From positions 7,768,893 through 7,832,892 of the forward strand of contig NC_014623.1 in assembly GCF_000165485.1 (NCBI RefSeq): DNA of 64,000 bases. Direction: 5' to 3'. Position numbers and translations under genes: made by a program. The notes beneath the pieces are model-generated. The model was not told where the DNA came from and did not search any database. It saw only the letters and a program-made list of their open reading frames with translations. The stretch comes from Stigmatella aurantiaca DW4/3-1 (lineage in GTDB: Bacteria > Myxococcota > Myxococcia > Myxococcales > Myxococcaceae). Every line of letters begins with the position of its first letter. Position 1 is the first letter of the stretch. Shown here in pieces: positions 49,502 through 57,831 of this stretch.

Positions 49502-51229
49502 TCACGCGGGCTGCCCCCGCTCGCGGGCGAGCGCCACGAAGGCGTCGATGACCGTCCGAAGGCGCCCCTCGGCCCGTGAGCGTGCCTGGGCCAACGGCTC
49601 TGCCCCAAGAGGAATCTCCTTCAGCTCGAAGTAGTATTTGATCTTCGGCTCGGTCCCAGAGGGCCGCAGGGTGACGCGCCCGCCCCCCTCCAGCTCGAAG
49701 GCGATGACGTTCGAGGGAGGCAACCGGAGCGCCCCCGTCTTGTAGTCCTTGACCGTCTGGACGGCGTAGGCCCCCACCCGCTTCGGTGGTTCGCGCCGGA
49801 AGCCCTCCATGATGCGCGCGATGGTCTGCGCACCCTCGGAACCGGGGAAGGTGAAGTTGCGCTGGGCCCCGACGAACAGGCCATGGCGGCGCTGGATCTC
49901 TTCCAGGTAGCCCACCACCGTCACCCCGCGGGACTGGCACCACGCCGCCAGGTCCGCGAACACCAGCGCCGCGCTCACGCCGTCCTTGTCCCGGACCACC
50001 GAGCCCACCGTATAGCCCAGCGCCTCCTCGTAGCCGAAGACGAACCGGGTGCCTTCGCTGTGCTCGCGCTCCAGCGCCCGGTTGGCAATCCACTTGAAGC
50101 CGGTGAGCACCTCGTCGAAGGCGGCGCCCAACTCGTGGGCGATCTGCCCAAGCTGCACGGACGAGACGATGGTGGTGGCCACGTGGGGCTTGGCCTGCTT
50201 CGGCCCCTGGGTGAGCAGGTAATGCCCCAGCAGCACCCCCACCTCGTTGCCGGTGAACATGCGCAGCGCCCCGTCCTTGTCCCGCGCCATCACCGCCAGC
50301 CGGTCCGCATCCGGATCATTGGCGAGGACCAGGTCCGCCTTGTGGCGCTCGGCGGCGGCGATGGAGAGATCCATCGCGCCCGGCTCCTCGGGGTTGGGAA
50401 AGCGCACCGAGGGAAAGGTGCCATCTGGCTGTTGCTGCTCGGCCACGGGGTGGAACCGCGAGAAGCCGGCGGCCTTCATGGCCCGCTCCATCCACACCCC
50501 GCCCACCCCGTGCATGGCGGTGTAGACAACGGAGAGCGCCTCCGCCCCCCGTCCATGCAAGCGCAGCCCGAGGATGGCCTCGAGGTACGCCTCGCCCATC
50601 GACTCCGGGATGTCGCGCCAGAGGCCTCGCGCCCGGGCCTCGGCGGGGGGCAACAGCCGCACCTGATTGGCCGGCTCCACCGCGTCGATGGCGGCGGCGA
50701 TGCCTTGATCGTGCGGGGGGACGATCTGCGCGCCGTTGCCCCAGTAGACCTTGTAGCCGTTGTACTCAGGGGGATTGTGGCTGGCGGTGACCATCACCGC
50801 CGCACAGGCCCCCAGGCGCAGCGTGGCGAACGCCGTCAGGGGCGTGGGCACGAGGCCGGGGAAGACGAGCGCGGGGATCCCTTCGGCGGCCAGCACACAC
50901 GCGGTGTCCTCGGCGAACTCGGCGCTCATCCGGCGCCCATCCCGGCCGATGACCACGCCCCGGGACACGGCCTCGGGCACCTGGGCCTTGAGATAGCGCG
51001 CCAGCCCCGCCGAGGTGCGGCGCACCACGGCCCGGTTCATCCGGTTGGGACCGGCCCCCAGCACCCCGCGCAGCCCCGCGGTGCCAAACTCCAGGTTTCC
51101 CGCGAAGCGATCCGCCAGGTCCGCCGCATTGTTCTCCGCCAGCACCCGCCCCAGCTCCTCGGCCGTCGAGGGGTCAGGGTCCGCCTTCCGCCACGCTTCC
51201 GCCTGCTCTCTCAATCCGATGTTGCTCAT
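49502..51229 (-). CDS. PGM2-like alpha-phosphohexomutase (possible phosphopentomutase)
   Basis: A 575-residue alpha-D-phosphohexomutase. The metal and phospho-Ser loop reads TASHNPPEYNGYKVYWGNGA (Ser about 147), the Mg site is LANDPDADRLAV (about 296), and the sugar loop YEEALGY and phosphate loop RPSGTEPKIKYYFE complete the family. Near the N-terminus FGTAGLRGVLGAGPNRMN is the signature of the PGM2/PgcA branch, whose mammalian member PGM2 acts as a phosphopentomutase. Together with deoC in the same run (48 bp and 25 bp gaps) this suggests conversion of (deoxy)ribose-1-phosphate to the 5-phosphate, but phosphoglucomutase activity is equally possible. Confidence 0.9.
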   Translation of the reverse strand: MSNIGLREQAEAWRKADPDPSTAEELGRVLAENNAADLADRFAGNLEFGTAGLRGVLGAGPNRMNRAVVRRTSAGLARYLKAQVPEAVSRGVVIGRDGRRMSAEFAEDTACVLAAEGIPALVFPGLVPTPLTAFATLRLGACAAVMVTASHNPPEYNGYKVYWGNGAQIVPPHDQGIAAAIDAVEPANQVRLLPPAEARARGLWRDIPESMGEAYLEAILGLRLHGRGAEALSVVYTAMHGVGGVWMERAMKAAGFSRFHPVAEQQQPDGTFPSVRFPNPEEPGAMDLSIAAAERHKADLVLANDPDADRLAVMARDKDGALRMFTGNEVGVLLGHYLLTQGPKQAKPHVATTIVSSVQLGQIAHELGAAFDEVLTGFKWIANRALEREHSEGTRFVFGYEEALGYTVGSVVRDKDGVSAALVFADLAAWCQSRGVTVVGYLEEIQRRHGLFVGAQRNFTFPGSEGAQTIARIMEGFRREPPKRVGAYAVQTVKDYKTGALRLPPSNVIAFELEGGGRVTLRPSGTEPKIKYYFELKEIPLGAEPLAQARSRAEGRLRTVIDAFVALARERGQPA

Positions 51230-51277
51230 GTCCGCCTCCGCTCCCCCAGTGGCGCACGAGGGCCGTGTGCCATGCGT

Positions 51278-51670
51278 TCAGGTGTAGTCGGTGAGCTTGC
51301 GCCGCGTGGGGCCTCCCTTGGGCTTGTCCTTCTTGCCCTGGCAGTCCACGCAGAACTCCACGTAGGGAACGGCCTTGAGCCGACCATAGGGCAGCTCGTC
51401 CCCGCACTCCTCGCACTCGCCGAAACTGTCCGGATCGTTGCGCAACTTGCCCAGCGCTTTGACCACGCGCGCCAACATCCCGTCCGTGTTCCGGTTCCGG
51501 CTGGAGGCGATGGCCTGCATCATCTCGTTGAGGGGCTGCTCGTCCTCATCCCCGCCGATGCGCGCATCGTCCGTCCGGTTGGGCTCGATCTTCGCGGGCA
51601 CCTTGCCGCTCAGCTCCGCATGCAAGGCCAGCAGAAGGGTGCGCATTTCCTCTCGCTGAGCGTCCGTCAC
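51278..51670 (-). CDS. DksA/TraR-type zinc-finger protein
   Basis: A 130-residue DksA/TraR-family protein. The C-terminal C4 zinc finger reads FGECEECGDELPYGRLKAVP ... VEFCVDCQ (four Cys), and an acidic coiled-coil-like part with NRNTDGMLARVVKALGKL precedes it. DksA proteins enter the secondary channel of RNA polymerase and act with (p)ppGpp; the coiled-coil tip here lacks a clear DxxDxA, so a non-classical role is possible. The GTG at 51670 with GGGAG before it is preferred. It sits between deoC and the phosphomutase gene. Confidence 0.85.
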   Translation of the reverse strand: MTDAQREEMRTLLLALHAELSGKVPAKIEPNRTDDARIGGDEDEQPLNEMMQAIASSRNRNTDGMLARVVKALGKLRNDPDSFGECEECGDELPYGRLKAVPYVEFCVDCQGKKDKPKGGPTRRKLTDYT

Positions 51671-51695
51671 AAGGGCTCCCGGGCCAGCAGCCGTT

Positions 51696-52505
51696 TCAGT
51701 ACTTCGCGGTGGAGGTCTGCCCGGTGACGATGGCCACGGAGGCCGACGCGCCGAGGCGGTTGGCACCGGCCTGAATCATCTTCATCGCGTCCTCGGCGGA
51801 GCGCACCCCTCCAGAGGCCTTCACGCCCACGTCATCGCCCACCACCTCGCGCATGAGCGCCACGTCCTCGGCGGTGGCGCCCCCGGAGCTGAAGCCGGTG
51901 GACGTCTTCACGAAGGCGGCGCCCGCGGCCTTGGCCAGCGAGCAGCCGATGATCTTCTCCTCGCGCGTCAGCTGGCTCGTCTCCAGGATGACCTTCACGG
52001 GGTACGGGCGGCTGGCCTCGACCACGTGGGCGATGTCCTGGTGCACCAGCGCATAGTCCCGGGACTTGAGCGCGCCCAGGTTGATGACCATGTCGATCTC
52101 CCGCGCGCCCGCGCGGATGGCCTCGCGCGCCTCGAAGGCCTTGGCGCTCGACAGCGCGGCGCCCAGCGGAAACCCCACCACGGCGATGGGCACCGTCTTC
52201 GAGCCCGCCAGCACGCGGGCCACCAGCGCCACGTTGGCCGAGTTCACGCACACCGTCGCGAAGCCGTGCTTCCGGGCCTCCTCGGCCACCTTGAGCAGGT
52301 CATCGCGGCTGGCCTCGGGCTTGAGCAGCGTGTGATCGATGTACGGGGCCAGATCGGCCCCCGTGCGAAGGGTGCCCGGGGAAACCCGGGCCGTGCTCAC
52401 CTTCACCGAGGGTCCTGGCCCCTCGCTTTCCGGGAGCGCGCCCGAGGGCGCGGGTGGGACGTCTTCCTTGCCTGCCCGTGGGGCGATGTCGTCAGCCTCG
52501 GCCAT
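51696..52505 (-). CDS. deoC: Deoxyribose-phosphate aldolase
   Basis: A 269-residue DeoC. YIDHTLLKPEAS near residue 55 opens the catalytic TIM barrel, and the Schiff-base Lys lies in AFVKTSTGFSSGG (about 200) with a second Lys in GVKASGGVRS. It cleaves deoxyribose-5-phosphate to acetaldehyde and glyceraldehyde-3-phosphate. The N-terminal 48 residues form an extension rich in Pro, Glu and Ser not usual in DeoC. The ATG at 52505 gives this extension. It is the first gene of a three-gene run. Confidence 0.95.
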   Translation of the reverse strand: MAEADDIAPRAGKEDVPPAPSGALPESEGPGPSVKVSTARVSPGTLRTGADLAPYIDHTLLKPEASRDDLLKVAEEARKHGFATVCVNSANVALVARVLAGSKTVPIAVVGFPLGAALSSAKAFEAREAIRAGAREIDMVINLGALKSRDYALVHQDIAHVVEASRPYPVKVILETSQLTREEKIIGCSLAKAAGAAFVKTSTGFSSGGATAEDVALMREVVGDDVGVKASGGVRSAEDAMKMIQAGANRLGASASVAIVTGQTSTAKY

Positions 52506-52614
52506 GGCGGCGGATGTAGCGCAGATGGGGGCCCCTCGGGAAGCACTCGAACGAGGGGCTTGTGGCATGCGCCCAGTGCCGCACAACAGGGGCAGGCGGT
52601 AGAGTCGCCGGGTG
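52506..52614. promoter_or_regulatory. Divergent region deoC / metallo-beta-lactamase pair
   Basis: A 109-bp spacer between divergent genes. No clear promoter or repeat is visible. The GTG-ATG at 52612-52617 marks the plus-strand start. Confidence 0.3.
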
Positions 52615-53760
52615 ATGCTTCTCCCACCGCGGCTCTGTCTTCTTTTCATCCTCCTGCTGGCCTCGGTGGGGCGGGCAGCCCCTGCCCCCGTGCCCGTGCC
52701 CACGGGCAACCCTCTCACCGTGTACTTCTTCGACGTGGGCCAAGGAGATGCGGCCCTCGTGGTCTCTCCCGCGGGAAAGACGGTCCTCATCGATGGCGGC
52801 CCCCCGGAGGCAGGGCCTCGGCTGGTGAGCCGGCTGCGCCAGCTCGTCCACGCGCCGCTGGACCTCGTCCTCCTCACCCACCCGCACCTGGACCACCTGG
52901 GAAGCATGCGGGACGCCATCCAGGCGGTGGGGGCCAAGCGTTTCATGGACCCAGGCTTTGATCACCCCAGCGCCGCTTACCGGGACCTTCTCGAGTTCGT
53001 GGGCCAGGAGGTGGGCCAGGTGATGACCGCCAGCCCCAACCCCCAGACGCCCCACACGTTCCTCACCATTGGGCTGGGCGAAGGCGTCCAGCTGACCCTC
53101 TACTGGCCCCGCCATCCCCTGGAGCCCTTCCTGAAAGACACGCGCTCCGATGCGAACTCCAACTCCATCGTGGCCCGGCTCTCCTATGGAAAGACGTCCT
53201 TCCTCTTCACCGGGGACGCGGAGCCGGACACCGAGCAGGCCCTCCTCCAGAAAAAGGTGCTCCTCTCCTCCACCGTGCTGAAGGTGGCGCACCATGGCGG
53301 AAGGCACGCCTCGACGGCGCCTTTCCTGGCCGCGGTGAAGCCCCAGACCGCCGTCATCTCCTGCGGCGCGAACAACGAATACGGCCACCCCAACCCCGAA
53401 GTGCTCGAGCGCTTGAAGGACGTGGGGACGCGCCTCTTCCGCACCGACCAGCAAGGAGAAATCAAAGCCGTCAGCAATGGCACCACCGTCACCTTCCAGG
53501 CCGAACGAGGCCCCGCCGAGCCTCCGCAGCGCGAGTGGACAAAGGACCTCACGAGGGAACCCTCCCCGCCTCCCCCCGAGCGCCCCGCCGTGGCAGCCCC
53601 CCCGGAGACCCCGCGCTACGTGAGCCTCAAAGGCAGCGAGGTCTTTCACCGGGAAGACTGCGCCACCCTCAAGCGGGCGAAGACCAAGGAGCGGAAAATC
53701 TATACACGCCGCGCCGACGCCGCCCGGGAGCGCCGGGCCGCCGAGGACTGCCATCCATGA
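52615..53760 (+). CDS. ComEC-like metallo-beta-lactamase-fold hydrolase with C-terminal Cys domain
   Basis: A 381-residue exported hydrolase of the ComEC/Rec2-like metallo-beta-lactamase group. Signal peptide (LLFILLLASVGRAAPA); FFDVGQGDAALVVSPAGKTV opens the fold; the metal motif is complete, THPHLDH (88-94), and other ligands are Asp in FTGDAEPD and AHHGG (225-229). The last 45 residues form a domain with paired Cys/His (EVFHREDCATLKRAKTKE ... AAEDCHP), of the type found on such secreted hydrolases. Stand-alone ComEC-like hydrolases are thought to act on nucleic acids or phospho-esters. The start ATG is 52615. It overlaps its paralogue by 4 bp. Confidence 0.88.
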   Translation: MLLPPRLCLLFILLLASVGRAAPAPVPVPTGNPLTVYFFDVGQGDAALVVSPAGKTVLIDGGPPEAGPRLVSRLRQLVHAPLDLVLLTHPHLDHLGSMRDAIQAVGAKRFMDPGFDHPSAAYRDLLEFVGQEVGQVMTASPNPQTPHTFLTIGLGEGVQLTLYWPRHPLEPFLKDTRSDANSNSIVARLSYGKTSFLFTGDAEPDTEQALLQKKVLLSSTVLKVAHHGGRHASTAPFLAAVKPQTAVISCGANNEYGHPNPEVLERLKDVGTRLFRTDQQGEIKAVSNGTTVTFQAERGPAEPPQREWTKDLTREPSPPPPERPAVAAPPETPRYVSLKGSEVFHREDCATLKRAKTKERKIYTRRADAARERRAAEDCHP

Positions 53761-55088
53761 ACGCGCGCCTGCTGCCCCTCCTCGGCCTGCTGCTTGCCAC
53801 CGCGTGCCAGGAGTCCCCCGCGGAGGCCCCGCCTCCCGCGGCCCCGCCTCCCCTCGCCGCGAAGCGTTATTTCGCCAAACCCGCAGACGGGAAACTCCAC
53901 GTCTACTTCCTGGACGTGGGCCCGGGAGATGCCGCGCTCATCGTCTCGCCCGAGGGCCGCACCGTCCTCATCGACGCGGGCCCCGCCTCCTCCGCCAACC
54001 ACCTGGCCAACCGGCTGCCAGAACTGCTCGCCACCCGGCTGGACCTGGCCGTCATCACCCACCCGGCCCCGGACCATTACGGCGCGCTCGACGCGGTGCA
54101 GAAGGTGGCGGACATGCGCCGCCTGCTCGAACCGCAGCTTCCCGGAACGGCCCCCGCGTACGACGCCCTGCTCACCGCCCTGGGTGCCCGGGGCGTGGAG
54201 ATCTTCTCCCCTGCCCCCAACCCCTCCCATCCCGAAGAGCCCCTGCGGCTGCCGCTCGGAGGCGGCGCGGAGCTGACCGTCCTCTGGCCCAGGGCCCCCA
54301 CCGAGCCCTTGCTGTCCGTGAAGGACGCCGAGCATGCCGCCAACTCCATCGTCTTGAGGCTCACCTACGGGGAGACGTCGGTGCTCTTCATGGGCGATGC
54401 CCGCGCCGAGACGGAAGCCTTGTTGCTCACGCGCAAGGAACCCCTGCACGCCCTGCTCCTCAAGGTGGGGGCCCACGGCGCGGCGTTCGCCACGAGCCCC
54501 GAGTTCCTCCAGGCCGTGCACCCCCGGGCCGCCATTCTGAGCGTGGACTCGGCAGACCTGCCCGGCCTCCCCGCGGCGGACACGCTGGCGCGGCTGAAAG
54601 CCCTCCAGACCTCCGTTTTCCGCACGGACAAGGACGGCGAGGTCCACGCGGTCAGCGACGGCAAGCGGTTCGTGCTGACCCCCCAGCGGCTGTCTCCGGA
54701 GGAAGGCGCCCCCTCCGAGCATGTCTTCGAGCCCGAGGAGGAAGAGGTTCCTCTGGCCGTCCCGCTCGTCGCCCCCAAGCCAGAAACCACCCACCCCGTC
54801 CCCGCCAAGGCCGTCGTCCCGAAGGGGCGTGGGAGCGAGGATCTCCCCGGCTTCGGACAGGTGGTGGACATCGATCAGCTTCCCAAGACCGAGCGCCCCT
54901 CCCGGGCGGCCCCGAAGCCCACCAAGGCCACGGCAGGGGAGCGTTACGTGGCCAGCCGCAAGAGCGACGTGTTCCATGTCCCGGAGTGCCGCAATGCCAA
55001 GCGAATCTCGCCGGAAAACCTCATCACGTTCAGCTCCCGCGAAGCCGCCTCGAAAGAGCGCCGGCCCGCCCGGGACTGCAACCCCTAG
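53757..55088 (+). CDS. Degenerate paralogue of the ComEC-like hydrolase, lipoprotein
   Basis: A 443-residue lipoprotein (lipobox LLLATAC, Cys17) whose fold parallels the gene before it: FLDVGPGDAALIVSPEGRTV, then THPAPDHYG at 101-109 where the second His of HxHxDH is replaced by Ala and Pro lies between, and KVGAHGAAF at 237 where AHHGG has lost one His. FMGDARAE keeps the Asp. So the metal site is likely reduced or lost. The C-terminal 45 residues repeat the Cys domain (DVFHVPECRNAKRISPENLI ... RPARDCNP). A long acidic Pro-rich linker is inserted near 320-400. The ATG overlaps the previous stop (ATGA). It looks like a catalytically weakened duplicate. Confidence 0.85.
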   Translation: MNARLLPLLGLLLATACQESPAEAPPPAAPPPLAAKRYFAKPADGKLHVYFLDVGPGDAALIVSPEGRTVLIDAGPASSANHLANRLPELLATRLDLAVITHPAPDHYGALDAVQKVADMRRLLEPQLPGTAPAYDALLTALGARGVEIFSPAPNPSHPEEPLRLPLGGGAELTVLWPRAPTEPLLSVKDAEHAANSIVLRLTYGETSVLFMGDARAETEALLLTRKEPLHALLLKVGAHGAAFATSPEFLQAVHPRAAILSVDSADLPGLPAADTLARLKALQTSVFRTDKDGEVHAVSDGKRFVLTPQRLSPEEGAPSEHVFEPEEEEVPLAVPLVAPKPETTHPVPAKAVVPKGRGSEDLPGFGQVVDIDQLPKTERPSRAAPKPTKATAGERYVASRKSDVFHVPECRNAKRISPENLITFSSREAASKERRPARDCNP

Positions 55089-55107
55089 GAAAGCCCGAGG
55101 CCGCCCC

Positions 55108-55344
55108 ATGTCCAAAGCCACCGTGGATCGCTTCGAGGGCAACCTGGCCGTGCTCATCGTGGAGGGCCGCCAGGTGACCCGCCCCCGCGCCGAACTGGCG
55201 GCCGGGGTGCGCGAGGGGGACGTCATCCACCTCGAGACGGGCCAGGTGGACGCGGAGGCCACCGAGGCCCTGCGGGAGGAGGTGCGTCAGGCCCGCAAGC
55301 GCGCGAGCCGCAAACAGCCCCCTCCCGGAGACTTCGACCTCTAG
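55108..55344 (+). CDS. DUF3006 protein
   Basis: A 78-residue protein matching DUF3006: TVDRFEGNLAVLIVEGRQVT, RAELAAGVREGDVIHLETGQ, then a charged tail. DUF3006 proteins form small beta-barrels and usually sit beside ComEC-like hydrolase genes, as here (20 bp after the second paralogue). No catalytic residue is visible. It probably belongs to the same transcript. Confidence 0.85.
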   Translation: MSKATVDRFEGNLAVLIVEGRQVTRPRAELAAGVREGDVIHLETGQVDAEATEALREEVRQARKRASRKQPPPGDFDL

Positions 55345-55346
55345 GG

Positions 55347-57080
55347 CTACAGCGCCCCGGAGGACAGCACGAGCGGGATCTCCAGGTCCACGTCCTCCCC
55401 GGCCTCGAAGGCGGGGAAGACCATCCGCTTGGCGCTCTTCTTGATGCAGTCGCCCACCGGAGACTTGTCCAGCTCCTTCCGGTCCAGGGAGGCCTTCTTC
55501 ACCGCGCCCGAGGTGCCCACGGTGGCCGTGAGCACCACCTTGCCGCCGCGGAAGGAAGGGTTCTTGCGCAACTCCTTCTCCACACACCCCTGGATGGCGC
55601 TCTGCGAGTTCGCCACCACCCGCAGGACCTCCTCCTGCGGTGGGCCGTTCTGGCCCGCGGACTCCTTCGCCGCGGCCGCCTCCTCACGCACGGCGGGCCC
55701 CACGTCCTCCTTGGCGGAGTCCGCGTAGAGCGTCTCGAGTTCCCCGGCCGCCTTGCCCGTCTCCGGGTTGGCGGGAGGAGGTGTGGCGGAGCCAGGCTTC
55801 TGAGCCCCCTGGGGCTTCTTCTCCGAGGCAGGGGCCGTGGGCGCGGGCGTGGAGGCGGGCTTGCGGCCCATCAGCCGGTCCCGCAGCTCGCTCACCCCTT
55901 CCCCCGAGAAGAACAGGGACTTCTCGACCGTTTCGCCCTTGGCGTTCACCACCTTCACCTTGGGAACGAAGTTCAGGCGGTCCGCGGCGAACACCCCACC
56001 GACCACCAGCCCCAGCGGCACCAGGATGAAGAGCGCCACCTTCCACACCGGATTGCGCCGGGTGACGCCGGACTGCACCATGAAGTGGCGCGTGTCCTCG
56101 ACGGGCTTGCCATCCTTCGTGCCATTGCTGCCCGGCACGCTGGCGAGGGGATCGTCCTCCGGCGGATAGGGCCCTGTCTCATCGCCATCTCCCTTGAGCG
56201 GCAGATCCAGGTCGGAGAACAGATCGCCCATGCCGGCGTTCTTGTTCTGGGGGGCGGTGGGCTGCTCGGGCTCGTCGCCCCAGGGCTGCTCGGGCTGTTC
56301 GGGCTCGTCCCAAGCCGCCTTCGGCTCCGCGGCGGGCGCATCGTCCCAGGGCGCCTGGGCCTGAGGACCCGTCTCATCCCCGGGCTCGGACTCGGGCTCG
56401 GACCGGGCCTGCTGCGGCTCGGCCTCGGCGGGCGGATCCAGATCCCACGGGGCCCGGCCTCCCGCGGCCGGGGCTTCCTCCCAGGGGGGGTCCGCCTGGG
56501 GCGCGGGCTCGGACTGAGCGCGCGAGGCAGCCCCCCCACGTGCTCCTCGCGCCGGCGTCGTGACGGGCTCGGAGGACAAGATGGGCGCGGGGGTGGGCAC
56601 CGGGGGAGCGGTGGGCGCGGGGGGCGTGAAGATGCCCGCCAGCTCCGGGACGTCCGAGCCCCGCTTCCAGTCCGCCATGCCTTGCTGCCAGAAGAAGCTG
56701 CGCGGGGACACCGTGCCGCTGGCGACGAGTGCGCTCAGCCCGGCCTCATCGAGCGGGCCCTCTTGCTTGCTCTTCACCATCACGAACCACTGGGCGTTCG
56801 CGGGGCGGCCCGGCGCGGCCCGGGTTGGCTCCTCCTCGCCCCAGGGCCCGTCGGCGGCGGGCGCCGACGCCTGGGAGGCAGCCAGCGAGCGCTCCTGCTC
56901 CCGGAGCCGCTCCACGTCCGCGAGAGACACCACGCGGGTGCTCTCTTCCATCTCTTGGGGGGGGCCCTGGACGGAAATGACGTTCTGGCAGTTTTTGCAA
57001 CGGACCTTGACGGTCTTCCCGCGGACCTTTTCATCCGCGATGGAGTACCGCCGCTGACACTTGTCACAAGAGAAGTTCAA
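55347..57080 (-). CDS. GltJ/AgmX-like protein: zinc ribbon, GYF-like domain, TM helix, TonB-like C-terminus
   Basis: A 577-residue protein of the AgmX/GltJ/PglI type. N-terminal zinc ribbon: CDKCQRRYSIADEKVRGKTV ... RCKNCQ (about 5-35). A GYF_2 domain with QWFVMVKSKQEGPLDEAGLS ... FFWQQGMADWKRGSDVP lies at about 95-150. A Pro/Glu-rich linker is followed by one membrane helix (VWKVALFILVPLGLVVGGVFA, about 345-365), and the C-terminal domain is TonB/AgmX-like (VVANSQSAIQGCVEKELRKN, KVVLTATVGTSGAVKKASL). GltJ is part of the myxobacterial gliding/focal-adhesion complex; this is a relative, not necessarily that gene. A TTG start at 57080 is needed, and no ribosome site is clear. Confidence 0.8.
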   Translation of the reverse strand: MNFSCDKCQRRYSIADEKVRGKTVKVRCKNCQNVISVQGPPQEMEESTRVVSLADVERLREQERSLAASQASAPAADGPWGEEEPTRAAPGRPANAQWFVMVKSKQEGPLDEAGLSALVASGTVSPRSFFWQQGMADWKRGSDVPELAGIFTPPAPTAPPVPTPAPILSSEPVTTPARGARGGAASRAQSEPAPQADPPWEEAPAAGGRAPWDLDPPAEAEPQQARSEPESEPGDETGPQAQAPWDDAPAAEPKAAWDEPEQPEQPWGDEPEQPTAPQNKNAGMGDLFSDLDLPLKGDGDETGPYPPEDDPLASVPGSNGTKDGKPVEDTRHFMVQSGVTRRNPVWKVALFILVPLGLVVGGVFAADRLNFVPKVKVVNAKGETVEKSLFFSGEGVSELRDRLMGRKPASTPAPTAPASEKKPQGAQKPGSATPPPANPETGKAAGELETLYADSAKEDVGPAVREEAAAAKESAGQNGPPQEEVLRVVANSQSAIQGCVEKELRKNPSFRGGKVVLTATVGTSGAVKKASLDRKELDKSPVGDCIKKSAKRMVFPAFEAGEDVDLEIPLVLSSGAL

Positions 57081-57235
57081 GGGGACGATCGATAGCGCGT
57101 GAGAAACAAGGCCCGGAATCTACCCCTATACGCTTCGAGCGCAAAACGTCCCGTTGACTCCTAGCCACGAGCCAACTATGCAGCCGCGCCTCAGTTCAGT
57201 GTCAGCTTTCCTCGTCTCCCCCGAAAGGTGGCGCG
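57081..57235. promoter_or_regulatory. Divergent region GltJ-like / FYDLN gene
   Basis: A 155-bp spacer between divergent genes. It is moderately AT-rich near 57110-57140 (CTACCCCTATACGC). GAAAGG precedes the ATG at 57236. No defined promoter seen. Confidence 0.3.
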
Positions 57236-57523
57236 ATGCCGGCGAAGGACCTCGGGACCAAGTACGTCTGCTTCAAGTGCAGCACGAAGTTCTACGACAT
57301 GAAGAAGCCGGATCCCCTCTGCCCCAAGTGCGGAGCGGATCAGCGCGAGAGCCCGGCACTCAAGCCGGCACCGGAGGGGCGGCGGGGCCGCCTGGCGTCC
57401 ACCCCGAAGGTCATCGAGCCCACCGAGCCCGAGGAGCCCGAGGCGACCGAGGCCGAGGAGGAAGAGGATCTCGACTCCTTCGATGAGGAGCCCGTCGAGT
57501 CCGATCAAGAAGAGGAGATCTAG
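57236..57523 (+). CDS. FYDLN acid family protein (zinc-ribbon, acidic tail)
   Basis: A 95-residue protein of the TIGR02300/FYDLN type. The core reads LGTKYVCFKCSTKFYDMKKP ... LCPKCGADQ, a zinc ribbon with two CxxC motifs and the FYDxK motif, then a Pro/Glu/Asp-rich acidic tail (EEEEDLDSFDEEPVESDQEE). The function is unknown in all groups. A terminator follows at 57579. Confidence 0.9.
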   Translation: MPAKDLGTKYVCFKCSTKFYDMKKPDPLCPKCGADQRESPALKPAPEGRRGRLASTPKVIEPTEPEEPEATEAEEEEDLDSFDEEPVESDQEEEI

Positions 57524-57578
57524 GGCAGAGGGCCGCTCAAGGCCGGGCACCAGGGGTGGGTCTTGCTTCACCCAGGCC

Positions 57579-57616
57579 AAGGGACCTCCGCGTTGGGCGA
57601 GAGGTCCCTTTGCCTT
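57579..57616 (+). terminator. Terminator hairpin after the FYDLN gene
   Basis: A perfect 10-bp stem (57579-57588 AAGGGACCTC with 57601-57610 GAGGTCCCTT), 12-nt loop, then TTGCCTTT. The T tract is broken, but the hairpin is strong. It lies 55 bp after the stop and can act for the opposing small gene too. Confidence 0.65.
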
Positions 57617-57625
57617 TGCGGGCCT

Positions 57626-57793
57626 TCAGCGCTCGGTGACGAGCTTCATCTGCACTTCCAGCTCCACCACGGTGCGACGGATCTGCTCGTAAAGCATGGG
57701 GCCCATGGTCTGCATCCCCACGGGACGGGGGGTGGACTTCGGATCGGAGGAGCGGATGTCCGCGGCCTCAGGGGCTCGCTTCTTGGCATGCAT
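57626..57793 (-). CDS. Small protein (55 aa) of unknown function
   Basis: A 55-residue reading frame, MHAKKRAPEAADIRSSDPKS then TPRPVGMQTMGPMLYEQIRR and TVVELEVQMKLVTER. It is basic at the N-terminus and ends in an amphipathic helix. AAGGAG lies 10 nt before the ATG, and a candidate sigma-54 promoter lies about 40 bp upstream. No family recognised and no signal peptide. The coding assignment rests on ribosome site, promoter and strong third-position GC. Confidence 0.6.
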   Translation of the reverse strand: MHAKKRAPEAADIRSSDPKSTPRPVGMQTMGPMLYEQIRRTVVELEVQMKLVTER

Positions 57794-57831
57794 CGGCAGT
57801 GATCTCCTTCTGACGCTGCAAACCCGAGACG

